From the NCBI GenBank assembly GCA_009839425.1, contig VXPS01000110.1, positions 1-34,593 of the forward strand: 34,593 nt of DNA, given 5' to 3'. How positions within the stretch are numbered: position 1 is the first letter of the stretch; each line of letters starts with the position of its first letter. Positions 23,950-31,467 of this stretch are shown piece after piece. A model generated the notes under the pieces. That model made no database searches. It had not been told where the DNA came from and worked only from the letters and a program-made list of their open reading frames with translations. Both the position numbers and the translations under genes were made by a program. The stretch comes from Chloroflexota bacterium. Its GTDB lineage: Bacteria; Chloroflexota; UBA11872.

Positions 23950-24674
23950 CCACCGCCCCAGACCCGGATGCGGCCCCGGCCGCCGACTTCTGGAACTGCG
24001 TGCGACACGTCGACCTGGGCGCAGTAGATCACGTCGTCCCACAGGCCGACGGGCTCGAGCGCCTGCCCGCTGCGGGAGGCGGCCAGGGCGGCTTCGGCGG
24101 AGGGGTAGGCGCCGGCCACGTGGAGCGCGGCGACGGCTGATTCGTCGAGGGTGAGGTCCGGTGACGCGTCTCGCAGGCGCTGGACGATCACGCCGGCCGT
24201 GTAAACGTCGTCCAGCGCCAGGGCGCCGCTGCGGCCGGCGCAGGCGATGGTGATGGTTGGGGCGTCGGGGTCCTCCAGCAGGCAATCAGCCACCGCGCCC
24301 GCGTTGCGGAGTCCGGCGATGCAGGTGCGGCGCGAGTGGCCCCAGCGTTCGATGGCGTAGGCGCCGTTGGTGGTGGAGAGGACGGCGCGGCGGCCGGTCA
24401 GGTCGGCGTGTTGGAACTCAAGCGGCGAGTTGCCGTGGTCGAAGCCCTGGGGCGGCAGGCCGCCGCGTTCGCCGCAGAGGAGGGTGCCGGGGCCGAGCTG
24501 CCTGGCGGCCTCGCGGGCGGCGTCGACGTCGCCCGCAATCCAGACCTCGGGGTCACCGGCCTCGGCCATCGCAACGAGGGTGGTGGTGGCGCGGATCACG
24601 TCCACAACGGCGCAGACGCCCTGGGGATCGGGGGGCAGGGTGCCGGGGAGGAGTTCGACGCGGACGAGGGTCAT
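23946..24674 (-). CDS. comB: 2-phosphosulfolactate phosphatase family protein (ComB)
   Basis: This 242-residue protein matches the ComB family, Mg-dependent phosphatases that turn 2-phosphosulfolactate into sulfolactate, a step of coenzyme M or sulfolactate synthesis. Family motifs are CAVVDVIRATTTLVAM at about 19-34, LCGERGGLPPQGFDHGNSP at about 65-83, VLSTTNGAYAI at about 97-107 and CAGRSGALALDDVYTAGVI at about 134-152. The start is ATG 24674, whose ATGA overlaps the stop of the MATE gene upstream; longer forms read into that gene and lack homology. No other coenzyme M genes are near, so the true bacterial substrate may differ. It is the second gene of a MATE-comB operon. Confidence 0.88.
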   Translation of the reverse strand: MTLVRVELLPGTLPPDPQGVCAVVDVIRATTTLVAMAEAGDPEVWIAGDVDAAREAARQLGPGTLLCGERGGLPPQGFDHGNSPLEFQHADLTGRRAVLSTTNGAYAIERWGHSRRTCIAGLRNAGAVADCLLEDPDAPTITIACAGRSGALALDDVYTAGVIVQRLRDASPDLTLDESAVAALHVAGAYPSAEAALAASRSGQALEPVGLWDDVIYCAQVDVSHAVPEVGGRGRIRVWGGG

Positions 24675-26035
24675 AGGCGAATGGTCTGCCAGCGGCCGGA
24701 CGCAAAGCGGATCAGGGAGGCGACGGCGATGGTGACGTAGTTGACTCCGGCGCCGATCCACAAGCCGGTGAGACCGAAGCCGAGGACGACGCCGAGGACG
24801 AGGGCCAGGGGAACCCGGATGGTCCAGAGGGCGAGCAGGGAGATCAGCAGCATGGCGCGGGTGTCACCGGCGCCGCGCAGGGCGCTGGGCAGGATGGTTG
24901 CCAGCCCCACGACGGGCATGAACAGCCCGATCGTTCGCACCGGCAGTTCGCCCGCGTCCAGCACTGCCGGATCCGTTGTGAAGACCGACATCAGCGCCCG
25001 CGGAAACAGGAACACCACCACGCCCACCAGCGTGGAGACCAGCGTGCCGGCGATGGCCGCCTCGCGCCCGTAGCGGTGGGCCAGCTGCGGGTCTCGCGCT
25101 CCCAGGCTCTGGCCCACGGCCGTGGAGGCGGCGACGCCCAGGCCAAGCGATGGCATGTAGGCCAGCGACATGATGGGGCCGACGACGTTCTGGGCGGCGA
25201 ATGACACCGTGCCCAGCTGCAGGCCGATGATGCTGAACGCCATGATCCCGCCGATGGTGATAAACATTTCGCCGACGGCGGGCCCGGAGACCCGCAGCAG
25301 GCGCCGCTGCATGGTCCAGTCGGGCCGGTAGGAGCCGAAGCTGCCGGCGCGGTGGGGGGTGCGGTAGATGGCGACGAGCATGAAGATCGCGGTGGCCAGG
25401 CGGGCGACGCCCATGGCCACGGCAATGCCCAGCAGGCCGAAGCCGGCGGTCACCAGCACCAGGCCAACCACCAGGTCGACACCGGCCATCAGCACCGAGC
25501 CGAGCATGGGGGTGCGGGTGTCGCCGACGCCGCGCTGGACGGCGCCAACCATCACCACCACGGTTTGCAAGGGGGCGCTGATGGCGCTGATGGCCAGGTA
25601 GGGGGCGGCCATGGCGACGATGTCCTCGGAGCCGCCGACCAGGCGAAGAATCGGGTCGGCCCAGAGGACCAGGACGAACACGGAGATGAAGGAGGCGAGA
25701 ACGGCGGTGAGCATGCCCTGGCGGCCTGCCGTGTGAGCCGTGGCGAGGTCGCGCGCGCCAAAGGAGCGGGCCACCAGCGCCAGGCACCCGATGCTCATGC
25801 CAAAAAACAGCGAGAAGGTAAAGAACATCAGGAAGTTGGAGATGCCGGCCGCCGCCAGGGCCTCGGCGCCCAGGCGGCCGGCGAGCGCGGTGTTGATCAT
25901 GAACAGCGCGCTCTGCATCAGGTTCTCGAGCATGGCCGGCCAGCCGAGCGCGAAGAGGCGGCGGCGGATCTGACGCAGGGGCAGTTGAGGTGGGCCCGCG
26001 GCGGGGGAGGGCGCAACCGGACGCGCAGACGGCAA
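24671..26035 (-). CDS. MATE family efflux transporter
   Basis: This 454-residue protein is of the MATE (multidrug and toxic compound extrusion) family, cation-coupled exporters with two six-helix halves. After a proline-rich N-terminus come the typical LFALGWPAMLENLMQSALFMINTALAGRLGAEALAAAG segment (about 28-65) and its second-half counterpart LLRVSGPAVGEMFITIGGIMAFSII (about 250-274). About twelve hydrophobic helices are visible. The start is the TTG at 26035, supported by a GGGGGAA ribosome site about seven bases upstream on the minus strand; no later Met fits before the first helix. It is followed by comB with a four-base overlap. The transported compound cannot be read from sequence. Confidence 0.92.
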   Translation of the reverse strand: MPSARPVAPSPAAGPPQLPLRQIRRRLFALGWPAMLENLMQSALFMINTALAGRLGAEALAAAGISNFLMFFTFSLFFGMSIGCLALVARSFGARDLATAHTAGRQGMLTAVLASFISVFVLVLWADPILRLVGGSEDIVAMAAPYLAISAISAPLQTVVVMVGAVQRGVGDTRTPMLGSVLMAGVDLVVGLVLVTAGFGLLGIAVAMGVARLATAIFMLVAIYRTPHRAGSFGSYRPDWTMQRRLLRVSGPAVGEMFITIGGIMAFSIIGLQLGTVSFAAQNVVGPIMSLAYMPSLGLGVAASTAVGQSLGARDPQLAHRYGREAAIAGTLVSTLVGVVVFLFPRALMSVFTTDPAVLDAGELPVRTIGLFMPVVGLATILPSALRGAGDTRAMLLISLLALWTIRVPLALVLGVVLGFGLTGLWIGAGVNYVTIAVASLIRFASGRWQTIRL

Positions 26036-26145
26036 CCGGCTTCCCCCGAAATGTCAGCGACCGAGAGTGGTTCGAAGGGATTCTAAGGCGGGGCGGGGTG
26101 GCCTGTGGCGACGGTGCTGAATGGCGACGCCTTGACCGGCAGACC

Positions 26146-26186
26146 CTCGCCCCGACCCTCTCCCACTGGCGAGTGAGGAAGAGGGG
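26146..26186. repeat. Palindrome-rich intergenic repeat upstream of the MATE gene
   Basis: This segment reads as a CCCTCGCCCCGACCCTCTCC tract with CTCGCC and GGCGAG forming an imperfect hairpin. It belongs to the same style of short palindromic intergenic element as the better copies at 26251 and 30027. The surrounding non-coding stretch 26036-26320 holds the MATE upstream region, this element and the left half of the 26251 copy; I see no gene in it. Confidence 0.35.
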
Positions 26187-26250
26187 ACCGGGGTGCGTTC
26201 GACGATCCGATCGGAGCGGGTTTGGGGGGCGATTGACGCGCGGTGGTTCA

Positions 26251-26320
26251 GCGGTTGGGGGTGCACGGAAGACCCTCACCGCATGCCGGCGGGACGCCGG
26301 AGGCTTCCTCTCTCTCCTAG
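26251..26320 (+). repeat. Palindromic repeat copy 1, left half
   Basis: This is the left part of a palindromic element shared with 30027-30100: GCGG-rich start, CGGAAGACCCTCACCG, a CGGC hairpin, then a CCTCTC to GGAGA palindrome. It is cut at CTAG (26317-26320) by the IS5-type element and resumes at 26922. Aligned by eye with the second copy, the order of motifs is the same throughout. Confidence 0.6.
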
Positions 26321-26921
26321 GAGACCTTTGCAAACCCGGGTGGGCGCCGCATGGTGACGACCAGCAGCTTGACCACCGAGGATCGTGGCGATGCATTGGT
26401 CGACCCAGCCGCTGGAATTGATCGACGCCTGGCTGCCGCCGCGAGTGGGCCGCAATGTACGGCTGGAGCGGCTGACCGAGCTCATCGACTGGACGCCGCT
26501 CGCGGTCTTGGTCGCCGACCTGCACGCCGCGCCGGTGCGGCGGCTGAGCACACATCACCCCCGACTGAGCCCGGCGGCGCGCCACCGCCAGGCCCGGATC
26601 GACCGGGTGCGGCGGCCGGTGGAGCATGTGTTTGGGACGTTGAAACGCTCCTACGGCTACCAGCGGGTGCGTTACCGCGGCCTGGCCTGCAATTCCGCCG
26701 AGATGTGGTTCAAGGTGCTGGCCTACAACCTGCGCCGCGCGGACCGGCTGCCGACCGACGCCCCCGCCTAGCCCTCGGCGCATTGCGTCCTCGCCCCGGT
26801 CCGGGGCGGGGTCGACCCGCCGCCACGGGCGGCCACCGGGGCTGTCGCACCTCTCGCCCCATCCCATCACGCGACCGCGCCGTCCTTCGGCGCTGCCCAG
26901 GGCGCATTGCGCAGAGGTCTC
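26321..26921 (+). mobile_element. IS5-type insertion element, internally deleted (601 bases)
   Basis: The left end is GAGACCTTTGCAAA (26321-26334) and the right end, read inward on the minus strand, is GAGACCTCTGCGCA, matching at 11 of 14 positions. The flanks are CTAG on the left and CTTG on the right, close to the four-base YTAR duplication of the IS5 group. The insertion splits a palindromic repeat whose right half resumes at 26922. The only ORF inside is a transposase missing its centre, so the element cannot move by itself and resembles a MITE-like derivative. The right 150 bases, after the transposase stop, hold no ORF. Confidence 0.65.
26385..26771 (+). pseudogene. IS5-type transposase with internal deletion
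   Basis: This 128-codon frame fuses the N-terminal part of an IS5-family transposase (RVGRNVRLERLTELIDWTPLAVLVADLHAA, about 20-49) directly to its C-terminal part (RRPVEHVFGTLKRSYGYQRVRYRGLACNSAEMWFKVLAYNLRRA, about 75-118). Full transposases of this family have roughly 300 residues or more, so about 200 residues are missing, including the first two acidic residues of the DDE site; the last, Glu in VEHVF, remains. The frame was kept through the deletion. Start is GTG 26385 or ATG 26391. The protein may still be made but cannot catalyse transposition. Confidence 0.75.
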
Positions 26922-26982
26922 CTTGGAGAGGGTGAAGAGTCGCCGTACTTTCGAGGGCGAGGGGCGTTATGCAAAGGTTTCC
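26922..26982 (+). repeat. Palindromic repeat copy 1, right half
   Basis: CTTGGAGAGGGTGAAGAG (26922-26939) matches 30091-30108 exactly, and similarity continues through TCGAGG and GGGCGT to AAAGGTTTCC at the right end. The end GCAAAGGTTTCC resembles an inverted IS5-type terminus, so the palindromic element itself may derive from such an IS. It lies just upstream of the PEP-hydrolase-family gene. Confidence 0.55.
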
Positions 26983-27017
26983 CAACAACCCTTCAACCGG
27001 ACGAAAGGACCACGGGC

Positions 27018-27848
27018 ATGCCGTACATCCCACGCGCTGAGGCGCTGAGGCGCCTGCGGGCCACGCTGGATGCCGGTCAGCCGATCATCGGCTGCGGCGC
27101 CGGCACCGGCATCACGGCCAAGTTTGCCGAGCAGGGCGGCGCGGACCTGATCATCATCTATAACTCGGGGCGATTCCGGATGGCGGGCCGCGGGTCGCTG
27201 TCAGGGATGATGCCCTTCGGCGACGCCAACGCCATCGTGGTGGACATGGCGTCCGAGGTGCTGCCGGTGGTGCAGGACACGCCGGTGCTGGCGGGCGTCT
27301 GCGGGACCGACCCGTTTCGGCTGATGCCCACGTTTCTTAAGCAGCTCAAGGCTATGGGCTTCGACGGCGTGCAGAACTTTCCGACGGTCGGTCTGATCGA
27401 CGGCATCTTCCGCCAGGGCCTGGAAGAGACCAACATGGGCTTTGGCCTGGAAGTGGACCTGATCCGCCAGGCCAATGAGCTGGACATGCTGACCTGTCCC
27501 TACGTGTTCGACCCCGATCAGGCGGTAGCCATGAGCCGGGCCGGTGCGGACGTGCTGGTGCCGCACATGGGCCTGACCACCAAGGGCTCGATCGGGGCGA
27601 CGACGGCGCTGACGCTGGACGACGCGGTGGCCAGCGTGCAGGCCATTCACGACGCCGCCGTGGCCGAGAAACCGGACTCGGTGGTGCTGTGTCACGGCGG
27701 GCCGATCGCCGACCCCGGCGACGTGCGCCACGTCCTGGCGAACACCGAAGGCGTGGCCGGGTTCTTCGGCGCCTCCAGCATTGAGCGCCTGCCGACCGAA
27801 GTCGGCATCCGAGAGCAGGTCGAGGCACTGAAAGCGGCCAAGGGCTGA
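27018..27848 (+). CDS. Phosphoenolpyruvate hydrolase-family TIM-barrel protein
   Basis: This 276-residue TIM-barrel protein matches the PEP hydrolase-like family (PF09370). Typical segments are [39 protein letters not shown] at about 21-59, [10 protein letters not shown] at about 91-100, [16 protein letters not shown] at about 114-129, and [12 protein letters not shown] near 230, with a C-terminal [12 protein letters not shown]. The barrel is complete with no truncation. ATG 27018 is chosen for its AAGGA site (27005-27009) and the conserved start of the fold; an upstream frame to 26907 runs through the repeat and is not coding. A ThuA pseudogene follows after 43 bases. The physiological substrate of this family in bacteria is unclear. 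Confidence 0.88.
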   Translation: MPYIPRAEALRRLRATLDAGQPIIGCGAGTGITAKFAEQGGADLIIIYNSGRFRMAGRGSLSGMMPFGDANAIVVDMASEVLPVVQDTPVLAGVCGTDPFRLMPTFLKQLKAMGFDGVQNFPTVGLIDGIFRQGLEETNMGFGLEVDLIRQANELDMLTCPYVFDPDQAVAMSRAGADVLVPHMGLTTKGSIGATTALTLDDAVASVQAIHDAAVAEKPDSVVLCHGGPIADPGDVRHVLANTEGVAGFFGASSIERLPTEVGIREQVEALKAAKG

Positions 27849-27891
27849 TTGTGTTCGGCGACCCGCCGCCTGCCTGATTGAGGGGGCGCGC

Positions 27892-28197
27892 TTGGCCCAG
27901 TTGCCCAAGGACGACAACATAGTCGCGGCCGCACCGCTCACCGGCGAGCACCGATTCGATGTCCCGGGATTCCAAGCCGTCTTTCAATGCACGTCGAATG
28001 TCCATGTCTGTCAGTAGGATCTGGACAACTTTGTGGCCGATCTCGGAGCCGTGCGCGACGAATACGACGTTCCGTTCTTCTACAACTTCCACCGCCCGGC
28101 GCGGGACGAGCGGACGGCCGCTGCACTCGCGTCGCTGGACGAAACCTCGCAAGGCATCATGGTTCTGCACCACGCGCTGCTGGAGACCTATGCATAA
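27892..28197 (+). pseudogene. ThuA-domain gene remnant
   Basis: This frame starts at TTG 27892 with GAGGGGG (27880-27886) upstream and reads DDNIVAAAPLTGEHRFDVPGF, an in-frame TAG at 28015, then DLDNFVADLG, YDVPFFYNFHRPARDER and QGIMVLHHALL. This matches the first 100 residues of ThuA-like (trehalose-utilisation, glutamine-amidotransferase-fold) proteins. The frame then enters the IS5-type end at 28183 and stops at 28195-28197. About half of a normal ThuA domain is lost. The internal stop and the truncation show it is dead. In related clusters ThuA sits with sugar oxidoreductases, as here further downstream. Confidence 0.7.
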
Positions 28198-28400
28198 CTG
28201 CGGTGTGCGCGGCCACGGGAGCGCGGGGGGCGCGGTGCAGGTTGCAGGCAAGGCATTTGAACCACAGTTCCACAGCGCTCCGTGCCAGTCCCACGTACGG
28301 GACGGTCTGACACCCGAGGCTCGGCTTCTGGGTCCTGAAGACGTGCTGCATCGGTGCCCGGCGCGGCGTGAGCAGAGCAGTGCGCTGCGACTGCCGAGAG
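28183..28400 (-). mobile_element. IS5-type remnant
   Basis: The terminus GAGACCTATGCATAAC (28183-28198) resembles both ends of the element at 26321 and the repeat end at 26982. Next to it, 28351-28223 on the minus strand encodes a transposase C-terminus. I cannot find the opposite end; the right limit of about 28400 is approximate. The insertion or a later deletion removed the rest of the ThuA gene. Confidence 0.55.
28223..28351 (-). pseudogene. IS5-type transposase C-terminal fragment
   Basis: This minus-strand fragment encodes MQHVFRTQKPSLGCQTVPYV and GLARSAVELWFKCLACNLHRA, clearly the same region as VEHVFGTLKRSYGYQRVRYRGLACNSAEMWFKVLAYNLRRA of the transposase at 26385, with many substitutions. 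Nothing of the N-terminal or central domains is left. The open frame around it (28157-28417) is a chance extension. Confidence 0.65.
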
Positions 28401-28464
28401 GGCAGGTCGCCCGACAAAGTCGCTGCCTACGCCCTTGCAGGCGCGAAGATTGGGGCTTGGTCTG

Positions 28465-29247
28465 ATGGCGCCGGGGGTTGACCTGGACTTTCGGCCGGAG
28501 GTGCCGGCGTTTGATGCGAATGCGGCGCTGGGGCGGCGGCATGACCGGCGGGTGGCGGTGGACGATGCAGCCGGGTTGCTGGCGGAGATGGATCGGGCCG
28601 GGGTGGAGCGGGCGCTGGTGTACGCGCCGCATGCGGCGGCGTTCGACTCGGCAGAGGGCAACGCGGGGCTGCTGGAGGCGATTGGCAGCGAGTTGCGGCT
28701 GGCGCCGCAGTTCGAGGGCAACCCGACGTTCGACGACCTGGACGAGACCGCGGCGCAGATCGAGGCGGCCGACGTGCGGGCGGTGCGGATGGTGCCGACC
28801 CTGCATCACTACCCGTTCAGATCGTGGGTGGTCGGCGAATGGCTGGAGTGGCTGTCGGCGCGGGGCATCCCGTTGTGGCTGCCGGCCAGCTACGAGACGA
28901 ACTGGCACGACGGCGCCGACCTGGACCCGCACGCGGTTCACGAGACGGTACGCCAGTTCCCGGACCTGACCGTGGTGCTGTGCGAGGTGCACTATGTGCA
29001 GGCCTCGTGGGCGCCGCCGCTGTTGCGGAGCCTGTCGAACCTGTCGATCGAGGTTTCGCGGTACGTGATCGCGGATGGGATCGCGCAGTTGCTGGAGATT
29101 GTGGGGCCGGAGCGGGTGCTGTTCGGGTCGCGTTTCCCGGAGCAGGCCATCGCGCCGCAGCTGTATCACCTGCACCGGCTGGGGCTGAACGAGACCGACC
29201 TAAGGGCCGTGTGCGGGGGCAACCTGGCGCGGCTGTTGAGGATGTAG
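28465..29247 (+). CDS. Amidohydrolase-related protein lacking metal ligands
   Basis: This 260-residue TIM-barrel protein of the amidohydrolase 2 family (PF04909) has family features such as DDAAGLLAEMDRAGVERALVYAPH, AVRMVPTLHHYPF and the C-terminal AVCGGNLARLLRM. The metal-binding residues are gone: the first-strand HxH is replaced in FDANAALGRR, the middle His by WLPASYETN, and the last-strand Asp of GSD by Arg in LFGSRFPE. It is therefore probably a non-catalytic relative. ATG 28465 is preferred; a TTG start at 28435 is possible. The next gene, four bases downstream, is a canonical family member, so the two may form a heteromer or act in one pathway. Confidence 0.82.
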   Translation: MAPGVDLDFRPEVPAFDANAALGRRHDRRVAVDDAAGLLAEMDRAGVERALVYAPHAAAFDSAEGNAGLLEAIGSELRLAPQFEGNPTFDDLDETAAQIEAADVRAVRMVPTLHHYPFRSWVVGEWLEWLSARGIPLWLPASYETNWHDGADLDPHAVHETVRQFPDLTVVLCEVHYVQASWAPPLLRSLSNLSIEVSRYVIADGIAQLLEIVGPERVLFGSRFPEQAIAPQLYHLHRLGLNETDLRAVCGGNLARLLRM

Positions 29248-29251
29248 CGCG

Positions 29252-30013
29252 ATGGACACACCGGTCATCGACTTTCACAGCCATGCGGGTAGCTGGGGCA
29301 GGTACGGCGTGGATGCCGACTGCGACCTGTACCTGAAAGTGATGGACGCGGCGGGGGTGGACCGGACCTGCATTAACTGCATCTGGTTCGGGGACGCCCG
29401 GCGTGGCAACGACCTGGTGATGGAGTACGTGAAACGGGCGCCCGACAGGTTCATCGGGGTAGCGTTCGCGACGCCGCACTATCCCGAGGAGGCGGTGAAG
29501 GAGCTGGAGCGGGCGGTGCACCAGTTGGGCATGGCGTACGTGAAGATCTACCCCGACTACTTCGGACGCCCGAACGACGACCCGGCCTACTTCCCGATCT
29601 ACGAGTGGGTGGACGAGCAGGAGATGGCGGTGATGTGTCATGCGACCTACCCGTTCGATCCGCCGGGGACGACCATCCAGGGCCGGTTCACGGCGCTGAG
29701 CGATCGCTTTCCCAACGTGCGCTGGGTGATGGCGCATACGGCGGGGACGCTGGACGCGGACGCCGCGGAGACCGCGCGGGTGCTGCCGAATGTCTACATG
29801 GAGACCTGTAGTTCGCGTACGGCGCTCGGCGCCACCGAGTTCAACGTGGAGCGCGCGGGCGAGGACAAGGTGCTGTACGGCTCCGACATGGCGCTGATGG
29901 ATGCGCGGCAGCAGATTGCGAAGGTCGTGACGGCCGACATTCCGCGGCGGGCCAAGGAGAAGATCCTGGGGTTGAATGCCATGCGGCTCTTGCGTTTGGA
30001 CGGTCGACCATAG
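29252..30013 (+). CDS. Amidohydrolase 2 family metal-dependent hydrolase
   Basis: This 253-residue amidohydrolase has the full set of ligands: VIDFHSHAG at about 5-13, MCHATYPF at about 129-136, WVMAHTAGT at about 157-165 and VLYGSDMA at about 207-214. Members of PF04909 are metal-dependent hydrolases or decarboxylases of acidic or aromatic compounds. The protein ends in EKILGLNAMRLLRL, the usual helix of the family. It starts four bases after the metal-ligand-free paralogue, with GAGGA in the preceding coding sequence as a possible ribosome site. It is the last gene of the block enclosed by the two palindromic repeats. Substrate unknown. Confidence 0.9.
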   Translation: MDTPVIDFHSHAGSWGRYGVDADCDLYLKVMDAAGVDRTCINCIWFGDARRGNDLVMEYVKRAPDRFIGVAFATPHYPEEAVKELERAVHQLGMAYVKIYPDYFGRPNDDPAYFPIYEWVDEQEMAVMCHATYPFDPPGTTIQGRFTALSDRFPNVRWVMAHTAGTLDADAAETARVLPNVYMETCSSRTALGATEFNVERAGEDKVLYGSDMALMDARQQIAKVVTADIPRRAKEKILGLNAMRLLRLDGRP

Positions 30014-30026
30014 GCTTGCGTAACCC

Positions 30027-30150
30027 GCGGCTGGTTGCGCGGAAGACCCCTCACCGGTTTCGGCCGAAGACGGCCGAACCTGCCTCTCCCCTTGGAGAGG
30101 GTGAAGAGCCGCTGCGCGATCGAGGACCACGGGCGTCGGTAAGAGGTCTC
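30027..30150 (+). repeat. Palindromic repeat copy 2, intact
   Basis: This is the uninterrupted copy of the element at 26251/26922. It carries two perfect hairpins: TTCGGCCG-AAGA-CGGCCGAA (30059-30078) and CCTCTCC-CCTT-GGAGAGG (30083-30100). It then continues GTGAAGAG, TCGAGG, GGGCGT, AAGAGGTCTC. It fills the gap between the amidohydrolase and the DegT gene. The hairpins could stop transcription from upstream in a Rho-independent-like way, but no T-run follows. Its right edge lies next to the GGGGGAG ribosome site of the DegT gene. Confidence 0.65.
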
Positions 30151-30165
30151 TAAAGGGGGAGCGGC

Positions 30166-31416
30166 ATGAACGAGCGATTGGCGGCGCAGACGGGTGAGGC
30201 GGCGGCGATGCTGGACCTGGGGGCGACCCACGACTTTGGCGACGACGACATCGCGGCGGTGGCCGAGGTGCTGCGGTCGGGCCACGTGGGGCTGGGGCCG
30301 AAGGTGGTGGAGTTCGAGGAGGCGTTTGCGGCGAAGCACGGGGCAAAGCACGCGGTGACGGCCAGCTCGGGCACGGCGGCGATGCATGTGTGTATCGGGG
30401 CGCTGAACCCGGAGCCGGGCAGCGAGATCATCGTGTCGCCGTGGACGGCGGGCGGGTCGATCATCGGCGCGATCCTGCACAACTGCGTGCCGGTGTTCGC
30501 GGACGTGGACGACACCTACACGCTGGATCCGGCGGACGTGGAGGCCAAGATCACGCCGCGCACCCGGGCGATCATGGCCGTGCACCTGTTCGGCAATCCG
30601 TGCGACATGAACGCGCTGCAGGCGATTGCCGACCGGCATGGCCTGGCGCTGATCGAGGACTGCTGCCAGGCGCATTTCGCCGAGTCGCAGGGGCGAACCG
30701 TGGGGACGGTGGGCGACATCGGCGGGTTCAGCTTTGGCGGCAAGCACCTGTCGGCGGGCACCGGCGGGGCGGTGGTGACGAACGACCAGGCCCTTTGGGA
30801 ACGCGCCATCCTGTTCCGCGACGCGGCGCTGCCGCGCGACAACGGGCCGCTGCAGGGGCAGCCGTACGCCAACTACTTCCTGGCGCCGAACTACAAGATG
30901 GGCGACCTGATGGCGGCGGTGCTGCGCACCCAACTGGAGAAAGTGGACGGATACATCGACCGGAAGATCGCGACGGCCGAGGCGATCATCGATGGGCTGT
31001 CGGACATGGATGAGATCACGCCGCAGCGGGTGCGGCCCGGCGACCGTCACACGTACTGGGTGCTGGGCTTCACGCTGGATACGGACACGCTGGGGTGCTC
31101 GGCCTGGGACTTCGCGGAGGAGGTCAGCCGGGCGGGCGTGCCGCTGGGCGGGCCATACGTCGGGTCGGGCCGCCACGGGCCGCTGTACCGCAACCCGTTC
31201 CTGGCGGGGCCGCATGGGTACGGCCAGAGCCGGTTTCCGTTCGACTTCGACCGCGAGACGCCTATGGACTACTCGCAGGTGGAGTGCGCGCGCGGCGAGG
31301 ACATCATGGGCCGCGGGGTGTCGCTGCAGATGACGCCGAACATCAGCGAAGAAGCCGTGGAGACCATCGTTTCGACCGTGAGGAAGACGACGGCCGCGTA
31401 CCTGTCGAGTCGCTAG
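30166..31416 (+). CDS. DegT/DnrJ/EryC1/StrS family aminotransferase
   Basis: This is a 416-residue PLP-dependent sugar aminotransferase-type protein. Hallmarks are GPKVVEFEEAFAAKHGAKHAVTASSGTAAMHV at about 44-75, the cofactor Asp in LIEDCCQAHFAE at about 162-173, and the PLP lysine in GGFSFGGKHLSAGTGGAVVTND at about 185-206. Family members transaminate keto-sugars (amino-sugar or aminocyclitol synthesis), and a few act as dehydratases. The start ATG has a strong GGGGGAG site at 30155-30161. It begins a co-directional run with SRPBCC, Gfo/Idh and SMP-30 genes, pointing to keto-sugar or inosose chemistry rather than envelope polysaccharide synthesis. Exact substrate unknown. Confidence 0.9.
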   Translation: MNERLAAQTGEAAAMLDLGATHDFGDDDIAAVAEVLRSGHVGLGPKVVEFEEAFAAKHGAKHAVTASSGTAAMHVCIGALNPEPGSEIIVSPWTAGGSIIGAILHNCVPVFADVDDTYTLDPADVEAKITPRTRAIMAVHLFGNPCDMNALQAIADRHGLALIEDCCQAHFAESQGRTVGTVGDIGGFSFGGKHLSAGTGGAVVTNDQALWERAILFRDAALPRDNGPLQGQPYANYFLAPNYKMGDLMAAVLRTQLEKVDGYIDRKIATAEAIIDGLSDMDEITPQRVRPGDRHTYWVLGFTLDTDTLGCSAWDFAEEVSRAGVPLGGPYVGSGRHGPLYRNPFLAGPHGYGQSRFPFDFDRETPMDYSQVECARGEDIMGRGVSLQMTPNISEEAVETIVSTVRKTTAAYLSSR

Positions 31417-31467
31417 GTTGATGGTGCGGGCGGGTTGGGCCCGCGCGGGCGGCCTGGAGGGAGCGGC

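Noticed and set aside
26967-28198. IS-like ends at 26982 and 28183 as the two ends of one composite element
   Set aside because: They point away from each other (the first closes an element to its left, the second opens one to its right), so they cannot bound a single insertion.
28157-28417. 86-codon minus-strand ORF as a gene
   Set aside because: Only its central part resembles a transposase C-terminus; both ends are chance extensions around a degraded IS fragment.
27352-29175. Minus-strand open frame of 607 codons
   Set aside because: It crosses several plus-strand genes, a pseudogene and an IS remnant. Only the short transposase piece within this region (28223-28351, in a different minus-strand frame) has any family similarity.
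30059-30100. Strong hairpins as an intrinsic terminator
   Set aside because: No T-run follows either hairpin, and the same structures occur in the other copy of the repeat, so they are listed as part of the repeat instead.
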